Positions 16,615-22,760 of a DNA stretch of 25,613 nucleotides are shown here, piece after piece. The notes below the pieces were generated by a model that was not told the origin of the DNA, made no database searches, and saw nothing but the letters and a program-made list of their open reading frames with translations. The position numbers and the translations under genes are program-made. This stretch comes from Alphaproteobacteria bacterium UBA3307 (GTDB lineage Bacteria > Pseudomonadota > Alphaproteobacteria > RF32 > CAG-239). The DNA lies in assembly GCA_002361365.1 (NCBI GenBank), contig DEST01000052.1:1-25613 (forward strand). Reading direction: 5' to 3'. How positions within the stretch are numbered: the first letter of the stretch is position 1; each line of letters starts with the position of its first letter.

Positions 16615-17313
16615 TCAATTAAACACCCAAGTAATGGTATTATTACTCTCGGCGCATTGACCTACATCATTTCCGCCGGTTCCACTCAACCGTGCCCGGC
16701 TAACAGGAAAGGCGCAGGTTTTTGCATCTGAACTGCAAGTACTTTCGGCCAATTTGACCGCGCCGCCTTTTTCATCACCATACGCAATCCAAAACCAAGT
16801 ATGACCATTGATATCCATTGCATATAAATCTGTATATTGATTTTTTTGCCAATTTTTCATAGCAAGTTCCACACATTGTTTTTTATTGAGTTTGGTATAT
16901 TGTATCTGAAATTGATCAACCCGTTCTTTGTACTCTCCTGAGCAATTACCATCATTATCGGTAACACCGGCACATTCTTGAAAAGGAGAATTTCCGACTT
17001 TCACCTCTCCGCCGAAAACGTGAAATATTTTTTTGCCGGCTATTCGGAAAGATGATGGGATAATGTTCATTTTATTATCCCCATTGATATCGTCAATCAC
17101 AAAACGATAATCCACATCGAGCGCAGCGGCTTTAACCATAGAAGTAGCCAATTCCGTAAGTTGAGTTGTTGCCGTACTGTAACGATGATTATTAAAAGCC
17201 GCCGTTACAATTTTACCGATAGCGACAATCACTGACATCATCACCATCAAATATCCCATCATCTCAACCATTGAACGGCCTTTTTCGGAATCTCTATAAA
17301 TCATAATCTTCAT
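16615..17313 (-). CDS. type IV pilin-like secreted protein
   Basis: The reading frame encodes about 232 residues with a short positively charged leader, then EKG|RSMVEMMGYL and a hydrophobic helix (about 15-35). The Gly at the cut site and Glu at +5 fit prepilin peptidase processing, although the R-S-M-V-E start differs from the usual F-T-L-I-E. The rest is a polar globular domain with six cysteines (ECAG, NCSG, KQCVE, STCSS, KTCAF, GQCAE), likely disulfide-bonded outside the cell. Two starts are possible: ATG at 17313 and ATG at 17304, the latter with AAGGA 8 nt upstream; a GTG at 17343 is less likely. No pilus assembly genes are in the window, so this is an orphan pilin or minor pilin encoded apart from its machinery. 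Confidence 0.7.
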   Translation of the reverse strand: MKIMIYRDSEKGRSMVEMMGYLMVMMSVIVAIGKIVTAAFNNHRYSTATTQLTELATSMVKAAALDVDYRFVIDDINGDNKMNIIPSSFRIAGKKIFHVFGGEVKVGNSPFQECAGVTDNDGNCSGEYKERVDQFQIQYTKLNKKQCVELAMKNWQKNQYTDLYAMDINGHTWFWIAYGDEKGGAVKLAESTCSSDAKTCAFPVSRARLSGTGGNDVGQCAESNNTITWVFN

Positions 17314-17435
17314 CCTTTTCCTGAGCTTTAATAATCCTACCACAAAAAAACTTCATTAACAATAACTTTCATAAAACACTTTATTTTTTTTATAAGGTGA
17401 TTATAATGCAGTTATAATTTTATAAGGAATAATAA

Positions 17436-17987
17436 ATGAAAAAGATTACGATTCTTTTAACAATAATGCTTTTTGCCCTAACTGCTGTTGAGGCAAAAGC
17501 TGATAACTACAACTACCGCCCGTATCTCGGTGTTGATTATTTATTTAATCAAACAACGGCAAAAGGATACAATCCGCATTATAATGCCGCCGGATTACGT
17601 ATCGGTTCGGAATACAGCGAATATTTTGCAACTGAAGTATTTTTTAATCAGAGCAATCGGGACAAACGTACAGTTAAAAATACTGACATCAAGACGTCGT
17701 TTTACGGATATGGCTTGGATATTTTGGCGTTCTTACCGATATATTCCGCAGAAAAAGTTTTTTTAGCTGCCACAGCCGGTGTTGGTGAATACGGTTACAA
17801 GACTAAATTCAGCCCAACAGAGCGACATACCGAGCATGGTTATGGGTATCGCTTTGGCGGTGGCATAAAATACGCCATAAATAAAAATTGGCAAACCCGT
17901 TTAATAGGACGATACATAAGATTTGACCAACTCAGTGGTTATAAACACGCTGCTGAATATTCTGTTGGTGTTGAATATCATTTTTAA
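17436..17987 (+). CDS. small outer-membrane beta-barrel protein (OmpA/porin-like)
   Basis: The 183-residue product has a Sec signal peptide (cut about residue 22, AKA|DN). After it come alternating hydrophobic/polar strands rich in Tyr and Gly, and a C-terminal VEYHF whose terminal Phe is the usual barrel-assembly signal. This fits an eight-stranded barrel of the outer-membrane protein beta-barrel family. Function is unknown beyond the fold. Start ATG with AAGGA 8 nt upstream. Two TATAAT hexamers (17402-17407, 17413-17418) lie just upstream, but I see no convincing -35 match. The next gene follows after 12 nt and is probably co-transcribed. Confidence 0.75.
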   Translation: MKKITILLTIMLFALTAVEAKADNYNYRPYLGVDYLFNQTTAKGYNPHYNAAGLRIGSEYSEYFATEVFFNQSNRDKRTVKNTDIKTSFYGYGLDILAFLPIYSAEKVFLAATAGVGEYGYKTKFSPTERHTEHGYGYRFGGGIKYAINKNWQTRLIGRYIRFDQLSGYKHAAEYSVGVEYHF

Positions 17988-17999
17988 CAGGGGGATATT

Positions 18000-18506
18000 A
18001 TGCTTAAAAAAATTGTTGTAATAGCTTTAATGCTCGGTTTATTCGGTTGGAGTTTGACCTTAATAAACAAAACAACGTCAGAACCTGCCGTTATACAAAC
18101 AGATGCTGAACAGCAACCGCAAGCTCAGGCGGAAGAGATTTTACCGGAAACTGTTTTTTCGTTTAATAATCAAAATGTTACAGCCGAGTGCTCAGAAGGT
18201 TTATCTGATATGTTTTGCGCTGTTGAAAACGCCGTCAAATGTACCTTAAAGCCGGATTTGGCTAATTGCGCCGGTCTGAATTTGCCGCAATTTATATTTA
18301 TGACTGACCCAACGGCAGAACGCCCGACAGAAATGAACTATAAGTTTATAAACAAAGAAACTCAGCCTAACGGCACAACTCATATTTATACAGAAAGTTC
18401 TTGCAATGGCGGTTGGTTTGGCTTATGTCAAGGTACGGTAATTTATGTTGTCGGCCAATCTAAAAGCGGCAAATGGTCGGTTAAAGATATTTATGCCATA
18501 GAATAA
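18000..18506 (+). CDS. small exported or membrane-anchored protein of unknown function
   Basis: A 168-residue product, not recognised. It starts with a positively charged segment and a hydrophobic helix (about 5-22), then a Gln/Glu/Ala-rich linker (28-50), then a globular part with six cysteines (ECSEG, MFCAV, KCTLK, NCAGL, SSCNGGWFGLCQG) that is consistent with a periplasmic disulfide-containing domain. The ATG is preceded by AGGGGGA. It follows the barrel gene by 12 nt, which suggests a shared envelope role. Confidence 0.6.
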   Translation: MLKKIVVIALMLGLFGWSLTLINKTTSEPAVIQTDAEQQPQAQAEEILPETVFSFNNQNVTAECSEGLSDMFCAVENAVKCTLKPDLANCAGLNLPQFIFMTDPTAERPTEMNYKFINKETQPNGTTHIYTESSCNGGWFGLCQGTVIYVVGQSKSGKWSVKDIYAIE

Positions 18507-18533
18507 ACAAATAACACTATTAAATAAAACCAC

Positions 18534-18561
18534 TTGCAAATTTTTGCAAATATTATATTAT
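18534..18561 (+). promoter_or_regulatory. promoter of the structured RNA, with an inverted repeat over the -35 region
   Basis: TTGCAA (18534-18539) and TATTAT (18556-18561) are spaced by 16 nt and would start transcription within a few bases of the first RNA hairpin. The -35 hexamer is the left arm of a perfect 7-bp inverted repeat, TTGCAAA-TT-TTTGCAA (18534-18549), which could be an operator, for instance for the Cro/C1-like protein encoded downstream. Confidence 0.5.
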
Positions 18562-18563
18562 GT

Positions 18564-18716
18564 CTCCGTCGGCGAGAGGTCGTCGACGGAGTGTAACGAC
18601 TCCTTATACTGTAATAACTCCTCTGAATGGGGAGCCGGTTGAATATATTGAATAAACCGGACTGCTAGTATGACAGTCGTTAACTCCCCACCTTAAAGGA
18701 ATTTAGGGTGGTTTTT
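18564..18716 (+). ncRNA. structured RNA, about 150 nt, small RNA or attenuator leader of unknown family
   Basis: Pairings read directly from the sequence are as follows. Hairpin 1 is CTCCGTCG (18564-18571) with CGACGGAG (18584-18591). The closing helix is TAACGACT (18594-18601) with AGTCGTTA (18675-18682), extended by ATACT (18606-18610) with AGTAT (18667-18671). Inside lie hairpin 2, CTCCTC (18618-18623) with GGGGAG (18629-18634), and hairpin 3, CCGGTT (18635-18640) with AACCGG (18655-18660). The element ends in a strong terminator. It lies between a promoter and the 76-residue HTH gene. I do not recognise tmRNA, 6S, SRP RNA or a common riboswitch in it. It could be an independent small RNA, or a leader controlling the HTH gene. 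Confidence 0.65.
18688..18716 (+). terminator. intrinsic terminator of the structured RNA
   Basis: CCACCTTAAA (18688-18697), GGAA tetraloop (18698-18701), TTTAGGGTGG (18702-18711): ten base pairs with one G-U, then TTTTTG and more T-rich sequence. It stands 32 nt before the next start codon. Confidence 0.88.
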
Positions 18717-18748
18717 GTTTTAATTTAAGCAAAAGAGGAGTTCAAAAA

Positions 18749-18979
18749 ATGTCAAACAAAAATTGCAGCTTTATGGATAAAGAAACATTACGCGAAATCG
18801 GCTATGAACTGTGGAAATTGCGTAAACAACGCGGAATGTATTTAAAGAGTGTAGCTTTTCAGACCAAGTTGCCGGAGCGGATAATTGAAGGAATGGAAAT
18901 CGGCAAATTTATCCAATATAAGGCTTTTCGCCGTCTTACCGAATTTTACGGCAAAAAAATGCGTATCGTGTTTGAATAA
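18749..18979 (+). CDS. small Cro/C1-type helix-turn-helix protein
   Basis: A 76-residue product. Residues about 20-75 (LWKLRKQRGMYLKSVAFQTKLPERIIEGMEIG...) follow the pattern of the XRE helix-turn-helix fold: Leu-Arg-x-x-Arg-Gly, a recognition-helix region, then I-E-x-x-E-x-G and a final helix R-R-L-T-E-F-Y. It is shorter than most repressors and has no ligand or dimerisation domain. The ATG has AGAGGAGTT (18734-18742) upstream, an excellent Shine-Dalgarno. Expression must pass the terminator at 18688-18716 or start after it. A role as an autoregulator of the upstream inverted repeat is possible but unproven. Confidence 0.7.
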   Translation: MSNKNCSFMDKETLREIGYELWKLRKQRGMYLKSVAFQTKLPERIIEGMEIGKFIQYKAFRRLTEFYGKKMRIVFE

Positions 18980-18992
18980 GGTATTTTCGCCC

Positions 18993-19102
18993 AAAAAATC
19001 AGGCTAATGTGTCAGATACGCCGTAAGCGGGTTGGCGCGGTGTACAAAAAGCGTACATAAGCCAACCCGCTTACAAGTAGATGACCATTAGACGGATTTT
19101 TT
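18993..19102. terminator. large nested inverted repeat, probable bidirectional terminator
   Basis: The outer arms are AAAAAATC-n3-CTAATG (18993-19009) and CATTAG-n3-GATTTTTT (19086-19102). The inner arms are a perfect 14-bp GTAAGCGGGTTGGC (19023-19036) with GCCAACCCGCTTAC (19061-19074), capped by TGTAC/GTACA (19041-19045, 19052-19056). It lies between the converging HTH and nadE genes, with A6 on one side and T6 on the other, as expected of a terminator working in both directions. At 110 bp it is much larger than needed, so it may be a palindromic repeat element or a small RNA. Confidence 0.7.
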
Positions 19103-19104
19103 GA

Positions 19105-19884
19105 TTAGATACTTAAAGCATCTGCCATTTGCCTACGCTTAAATGCTGAGCGTAAAATAAGTGTGTTTACCTTATTTACCAATGCCGGGTCATACAACGT
19201 TGAGGAAATTTCAGCTACTGATTTATGTTCATCATAAAGCAACTTTAAAATCGTATCCAACACATCATAGGGCGGTAACGAATTTTCATCGACTTGCCCT
19301 TCGGCAAGTTCTGCCGACGGTGCGCGAATTATTACCGCCTCGGGCAAAACATAGCCTTTTTTATTGCGCCATTTTGCCAGTTCAAACACCGTTGTTTTAT
19401 AAATATTACCAATCGGCATCAATCCGCCGCAGGTATCACCGTAAAGAGTACAATATCCCGTTAAAGCTTCTGATTTATTGCCGCACGCCAGCACCAACCC
19501 GCCGTTTTGGTTGGACCACGCCATCAAGAGCTGTCCGCGGATTCGCGCTTGCAAATTTTCTGCTGTAATACCGCGCACGGAAGTTTCAAATGCCTGCTCT
19601 AAAAAATTAAGTTCCGAAGCAACCAAAGGTTCGATATCAAGCTCATAATATTTAAGACCGTTCAAAACGGAAATTTCTCGTGCGATTTGCAAACTCAGCG
19701 TTGACGTATATTTCGTCTTCATCATAATCGCCGTTACGTTTGCACCGCCTAAAGAATCTGCCGCCAATACTGCAGTCAATGCCGAATCGATACCTCCGGA
19801 CAGCCCTAAAATTACTTGTTCAAAACCATTATTTGCACAATATTGCCGCAAACCGTTTTTCAATTCATTCCAGAGTTTTTCCAT
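19105..19884 (-). CDS. nadE: NAD+ synthetase, synthetase domain only
   Basis: Last step of NAD synthesis: amidation of nicotinate adenine dinucleotide to NAD+. The 259 residues carry the PP-loop SGGIDSA (29-35), ENLQAR (109-114), GNKSE (135-139) and YGD (148-150). The sequence resembles the C-terminal half of glutamine-dependent synthetases, but the N-terminal glutaminase domain is absent. It is therefore expected to use ammonia or a separate amidotransferase. The ATG lies 3 nt after the pncB stop with AAGGAG overlapping the end of pncB. Last gene of the NAD salvage operon, followed by the large inverted repeat. Confidence 0.93.
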   Translation of the reverse strand: MEKLWNELKNGLRQYCANNGFEQVILGLSGGIDSALTAVLAADSLGGANVTAIMMKTKYTSTLSLQIAREISVLNGLKYYELDIEPLVASELNFLEQAFETSVRGITAENLQARIRGQLLMAWSNQNGGLVLACGNKSEALTGYCTLYGDTCGGLMPIGNIYKTTVFELAKWRNKKGYVLPEAVIIRAPSAELAEGQVDENSLPPYDVLDTILKLLYDEHKSVAEISSTLYDPALVNKVNTLILRSAFKRRQMADALSI

Positions 19885-19887
19885 AAC

Positions 19888-21387
19888 CTATCTCCTTTGA
19901 CCGAGCTGCGCATTCAAGATTAACATTTGCCGTGTATTATATAAATTCGTTTCCAAGCCTACACCATAAATATGAGGATTTTGCAAACGTTTATACGCCT
20001 CATCAAGACGTGCCAGATTTTCCTTACCTCGTTGTTGCAACTTCTGCAAATTCAATTCCGGCGGACTGATGGTTTTACCGTCTTTAACTACCGGTTGCAA
20101 TAGTAAATATGCCGACTCACCGGCTTTAAAAGTCATTTTCAGCCCGTTAATACTGTTAAGTGTATAAGAAGTTGCATCGCGCATCAGTTTACCGTTTTGC
20201 ACCAAATCCGCATCTGCCGCACCGCAGATAATATCTCCTTCAAACTTGCCGTCACGCACAATTCGTGCCACATTAGTTGCCCCCGGAATGGTTGTTTTTC
20301 CTTCAGCAATCTTAATGCGCGGTTTTCCCATATATTGCTTGGTTTTAAATACGCCGCCGAGCGCCGGTGTATCATACGCCGTTACCAATTTTGTTCCGGC
20401 CGCCAACACATCATACGGCGCTTTTTGCACCACCAGCAGATTCTCGATTAAATGCTCATCCAAGTCATTTGAGGCCACCAATCTCACATTTGCAAATAAC
20501 GGATTACCTTTTTCTGCATCAAGCATACGCCGCGCTTCCTTTGCCCAATATGCCAAATCACCGGAATCCACCCGCATTCCCATCAGCGGCAGATTTATTT
20601 CTTTGGCTGCTGCAATCGCATTTTTTATGCCTTCGCGTGTATCATAAGTATCTACAAGCAACGTCGTATTGCCCGGATTACCACGCATAAATGCCTTGAA
20701 AGCATCGATTTCTTTTTCGTAACTCATCACAAAAGAATGCGCCATTGTACCGGAATCCGGAATGCCGTAATATTTTGCCGCAGCCGTGTTTGAAGTTCCG
20801 GTTGCACCGCCGATATATGCTGCTCTGGTTTCAGAAAATCCACCCATTTCGTGTCCGCGTCTGAGTCCAAACTCCAAAAGCGGACGTTGCTTGCCGTCTA
20901 ATGAGGCGGCATAAGCCATACGAGATGCTTTGGTAGCAATCAAACTTTGCGAATTAAACGCATTTAAAAGCGCCGCTTCAATCAAATCAACCTGCCACGT
21001 TGGACCGGTCACGGAATAAACCGGCTCATTAGGGAACACCAATTCACCCTCAGGCACAGCGTTTATGCTTATTTGCAATTTTTTATCTTTGATAAATTCC
21101 AGAAAACGCTCATCGAAACGCGCACTGCCATCGGCATTTTTCTCTTGCTGCAGATAATCTATGTCATCCTTTGTAAAATGCCAATTTTCCAACCACTGCA
21201 CAAATTCGCCCAAACCGGCACTCATCAGATAACTGCCGCCGAACGGATTTTTTCTGAAAAACGCCTCCGACGTTTTTATCTCATTGGCTTTACCATCTAA
21301 AAACCACGCTTGCGCCATCGTCAGATGGTATAAATCGCAAAATAACGGTGTTCCGGTTTCTAAAATGTTCGGTCTTGTATTTGTCAT
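19888..21387 (-). CDS. pncB: nicotinate phosphoribosyltransferase
   Basis: Makes nicotinate mononucleotide from nicotinate and PRPP with ATP hydrolysis, the entry step of the Preiss-Handler route. The 499 residues fit the long bacterial form. Visible are the N-terminal DLYHLTMAQA (18-27), EFGLRRGH (172-179) and SGTMAHSFV (212-220), whose His217 is the expected autophosphorylated residue. The MRVDSGDL element of the phosphoribosyl site follows further on. Start ATG 2 nt after the pncA stop, with AGGAG upstream. Second-to-last gene of the nadM-pncA-pncB-nadE operon. Confidence 0.95.
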   Translation of the reverse strand: MTNTRPNILETGTPLFCDLYHLTMAQAWFLDGKANEIKTSEAFFRKNPFGGSYLMSAGLGEFVQWLENWHFTKDDIDYLQQEKNADGSARFDERFLEFIKDKKLQISINAVPEGELVFPNEPVYSVTGPTWQVDLIEAALLNAFNSQSLIATKASRMAYAASLDGKQRPLLEFGLRRGHEMGGFSETRAAYIGGATGTSNTAAAKYYGIPDSGTMAHSFVMSYEKEIDAFKAFMRGNPGNTTLLVDTYDTREGIKNAIAAAKEINLPLMGMRVDSGDLAYWAKEARRMLDAEKGNPLFANVRLVASNDLDEHLIENLLVVQKAPYDVLAAGTKLVTAYDTPALGGVFKTKQYMGKPRIKIAEGKTTIPGATNVARIVRDGKFEGDIICGAADADLVQNGKLMRDATSYTLNSINGLKMTFKAGESAYLLLQPVVKDGKTISPPELNLQKLQQRGKENLARLDEAYKRLQNPHIYGVGLETNLYNTRQMLILNAQLGQRR

Positions 21388-21389
21388 GG

Positions 21390-22013
21390 CTATTCTCCTA
21401 AATTTTTATGAACTAAATTGTGTTGAACTTTTTTATTATGCAGCTCTTTACGAAAAAACTGCGCAGTTGTAATACTTTTCAAAACGCCTGCCTCGACAAA
21501 CGGCTGATAAACGTCTTTTTGCAAAATCTCGCCGATTTGCTTTTTTGCCCCTTGACACAAGTCTTCTAAAATAATCACATTGGCGCCGTGTTTCAAGAGC
21601 CCGTTCAATGTCTGTTTGACACATACATCACTCAAAACGCCGCACAAATAAACATTTTTATCACTCCAACTCTCCTGCAATGTGCGGTATTGCTTTTCTT
21701 CATTCCAGATGTTTGTGGTTGATTTATACATTTTTTCCACTTCTAATTCCGGTTTGAACGGCGCGGCTTGCTGCCATCCCCAACTTCCTTGCACACAATG
21801 CGGCGGAAAACTGTCGGACTCGGCGGTATATCCGTAAGTTTCGGCAAAATGCGTATCATAAGTTTCGATAATCTTATCAAAACTTCCCGCAAACAAACTG
21901 TCGGCAAATTTTTGGTGCTTTTCAATAAGTTCCGGCGCATTCAGGCTGAGTGCTCCGTGCGGATGCACAAAATCGTTTTGAAAATCTATCCGCATTAAAA
22001 TATTCTGAGTCAT
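21390..22013 (-). CDS. pncA: nicotinamidase (isochorismatase-fold cysteine hydrolase)
   Basis: Deamidates nicotinamide to nicotinate, feeding pncB directly downstream. The 207-residue product has RIDFQNDF (8-15, catalytic Asp10), TYDTHF (51-56, metal-binding Asp53 and His55), PPHC (70-73, with metal-binding His72) and LSDVCVKQT (127-135, nucleophile Cys131). Lys94 or Lys97 would complete the Asp-Lys-Cys triad. The family contains other hydrolases, but the operon context makes nicotinamidase much the best reading. Start ATG at 22013, 7 nt after AAAGGA (22026-22021). That ribosome-binding site lies immediately after a candidate pseudoknot RNA in the gap to nadM. Confidence 0.88.
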   Translation of the reverse strand: MTQNILMRIDFQNDFVHPHGALSLNAPELIEKHQKFADSLFAGSFDKIIETYDTHFAETYGYTAESDSFPPHCVQGSWGWQQAAPFKPELEVEKMYKSTTNIWNEEKQYRTLQESWSDKNVYLCGVLSDVCVKQTLNGLLKHGANVIILEDLCQGAKKQIGEILQKDVYQPFVEAGVLKSITTAQFFRKELHNKKVQHNLVHKNLGE

Positions 22014-22020
22014 TATTTTT

Positions 22021-22085
22021 TCCTTTCAGGCTTATCAAGGTTGAAAACGTCTGTCTTGCATAAGCCCTGCGCAAGACGCAGACGT
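22021..22085 (-). promoter_or_regulatory. candidate riboswitch aptamer, copy 2 (before pncA)
   Basis: On the reverse strand, ACGTCTG (22085-22079) pairs with CAGACGT (22053-22047). A 2-nt bulge CG (22078-22077) follows. Then TCTTGC (22076-22071) pairs with GCAAGA (22059-22054) and closes the 11-nt loop GCAGGGCTTAT (22070-22060). Loop bases GGCTTAT (22066-22060) can pair with ATAAGCC (22035-22029), an H-type pseudoknot of seven base pairs. The Shine-Dalgarno AAAGGA of pncA begins 2 nt after this strand, so pseudoknot formation would hinder ribosome binding. Confidence 0.65.
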
Positions 22086-22097
22086 GCGAAAAAGCGA

Positions 22098-22640
22098 CTA
22101 AATAATTCCCTTTTTCTTGTTAAAATGCTCTTCCAAAAGGTGATGGTTTTCCGGTGCCACAAAGTTTTTCCACCGCTTATCACCGAATTTAAGCATATCA
22201 CGCACCATCGTACCGGTTACAAATGGAAAATTCGGGTCCGTCCGGTCAACTAACTCGATATGCTTAAAATGGTCTTTAAACCAATGAGCATCGTATTCCG
22301 AACCGGCATAATATACCTCCGGCAAAGGTAAATCTGGAAAACTCTCTTTTAAGAAATCTACGACAAAATCTCCCCACTCCGCCGGATTATTTATATCAAA
22401 CAAACCGATAATTTTCAACCTGTCATATTCCGGTTTTCCGCGATAAATGTTCTGAATCATTTTTTTGCGTGTCGTATAATTCAGCGGATTCCGTGATGTG
22501 CCTTGTTCTTGGATTGACCCCAGAGCCACCGTGACACGCTCGCATTCATTTAGCATTCGGTCGATAATTTTTTGATGCCCGATATGAAACGGTTGGGCAC
22601 GCATAATGCAAAAACCGTGTATATATTTATATTTCGTCAT
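22098..22640 (-). CDS. nadM: nicotinamide/nicotinate mononucleotide adenylyltransferase, NadM-like
   Basis: Transfers AMP from ATP to NMN or NaMN. The 180-residue product has the nucleotidyltransferase signature MRAQPFHIGHQ (13-23, with HIGH at 19-22) and the C-terminal TGTMVR (142-147), equivalent to the (S/T)xTxxR phosphate-binding element. The closely spaced RAQPFHIGH start and short length resemble archaeal-type NadM rather than bacterial NadD. It supplies the step between PncB and NadE and is the first gene of the operon. Start ATG at 22640, 7 nt after AAAGGAG. That Shine-Dalgarno can be sequestered by a CTCCT strand in the leader. Confidence 0.88.
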   Translation of the reverse strand: MTKYKYIHGFCIMRAQPFHIGHQKIIDRMLNECERVTVALGSIQEQGTSRNPLNYTTRKKMIQNIYRGKPEYDRLKIIGLFDINNPAEWGDFVVDFLKESFPDLPLPEVYYAGSEYDAHWFKDHFKHIELVDRTDPNFPFVTGTMVRDMLKFGDKRWKNFVAPENHHLLEEHFNKKKGII

Positions 22641-22647
22641 AAAAAAA

Positions 22648-22754
22648 CTCCTTTAAACAGGAGCCGTTCATAAAACAAAAATGTTCTTTTATTTCATCAA
22701 ACCGGCTCAGTTTCACAATGTTCTCTGCTTATAAGCCCTGCAAGCACCGAGAAC
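22648..22754 (-). promoter_or_regulatory. candidate riboswitch: aptamer copy 1 plus expression platform in the nadM leader
   Basis: Aptamer: GTTCTC (22754-22749) pairs with GAGAAC (22725-22720). A 2-nt bulge GG (22748-22747) is followed by TGCTT (22746-22742) paired with AAGCA (22730-22726), closing the loop GCAGGGCTTAT (22741-22731), identical to copy 2. The loop's GGCTTA (22737-22732) can pair with TGAGCC (22709-22704). Platform: GAGCCG (22708-22703) can pair instead with CGGCTC (22666-22661). Bases CTCCT (22663-22659) can pair with the Shine-Dalgarno AGGAG (22652-22648). Each pairing excludes the next, which forms a translational switch. Seven T residues after the last hairpin could add termination. 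Confidence 0.7.
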
Positions 22755-22760
22755 TATCTC

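Noticed and set aside
18564..18716. tmRNA, 6S RNA, SRP RNA or cobalamin/TPP riboswitch
   Set aside because: No tRNA-like acceptor or tag frame, no long rod with central bubble, no SRP apical motif, no B12 or TPP box. Left as an unassigned structured RNA.
18993..19102. CRISPR repeat or transposon terminal inverted repeat
   Set aside because: Only one palindrome with no spacers, no target-site duplication and no transposase frame between or beside the arms.
20246..20647. Forward open frame of 133 codons opposite pncB
   Set aside because: Lies wholly within the conserved pncB coding region on the other strand; composition is what an antisense frame of that gene would give.
22641..22754. TPP or FMN riboswitch in the nadM leader
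   Set aside because: The conserved boxes of those classes are absent; only a fortuitous CTGAG occurs.
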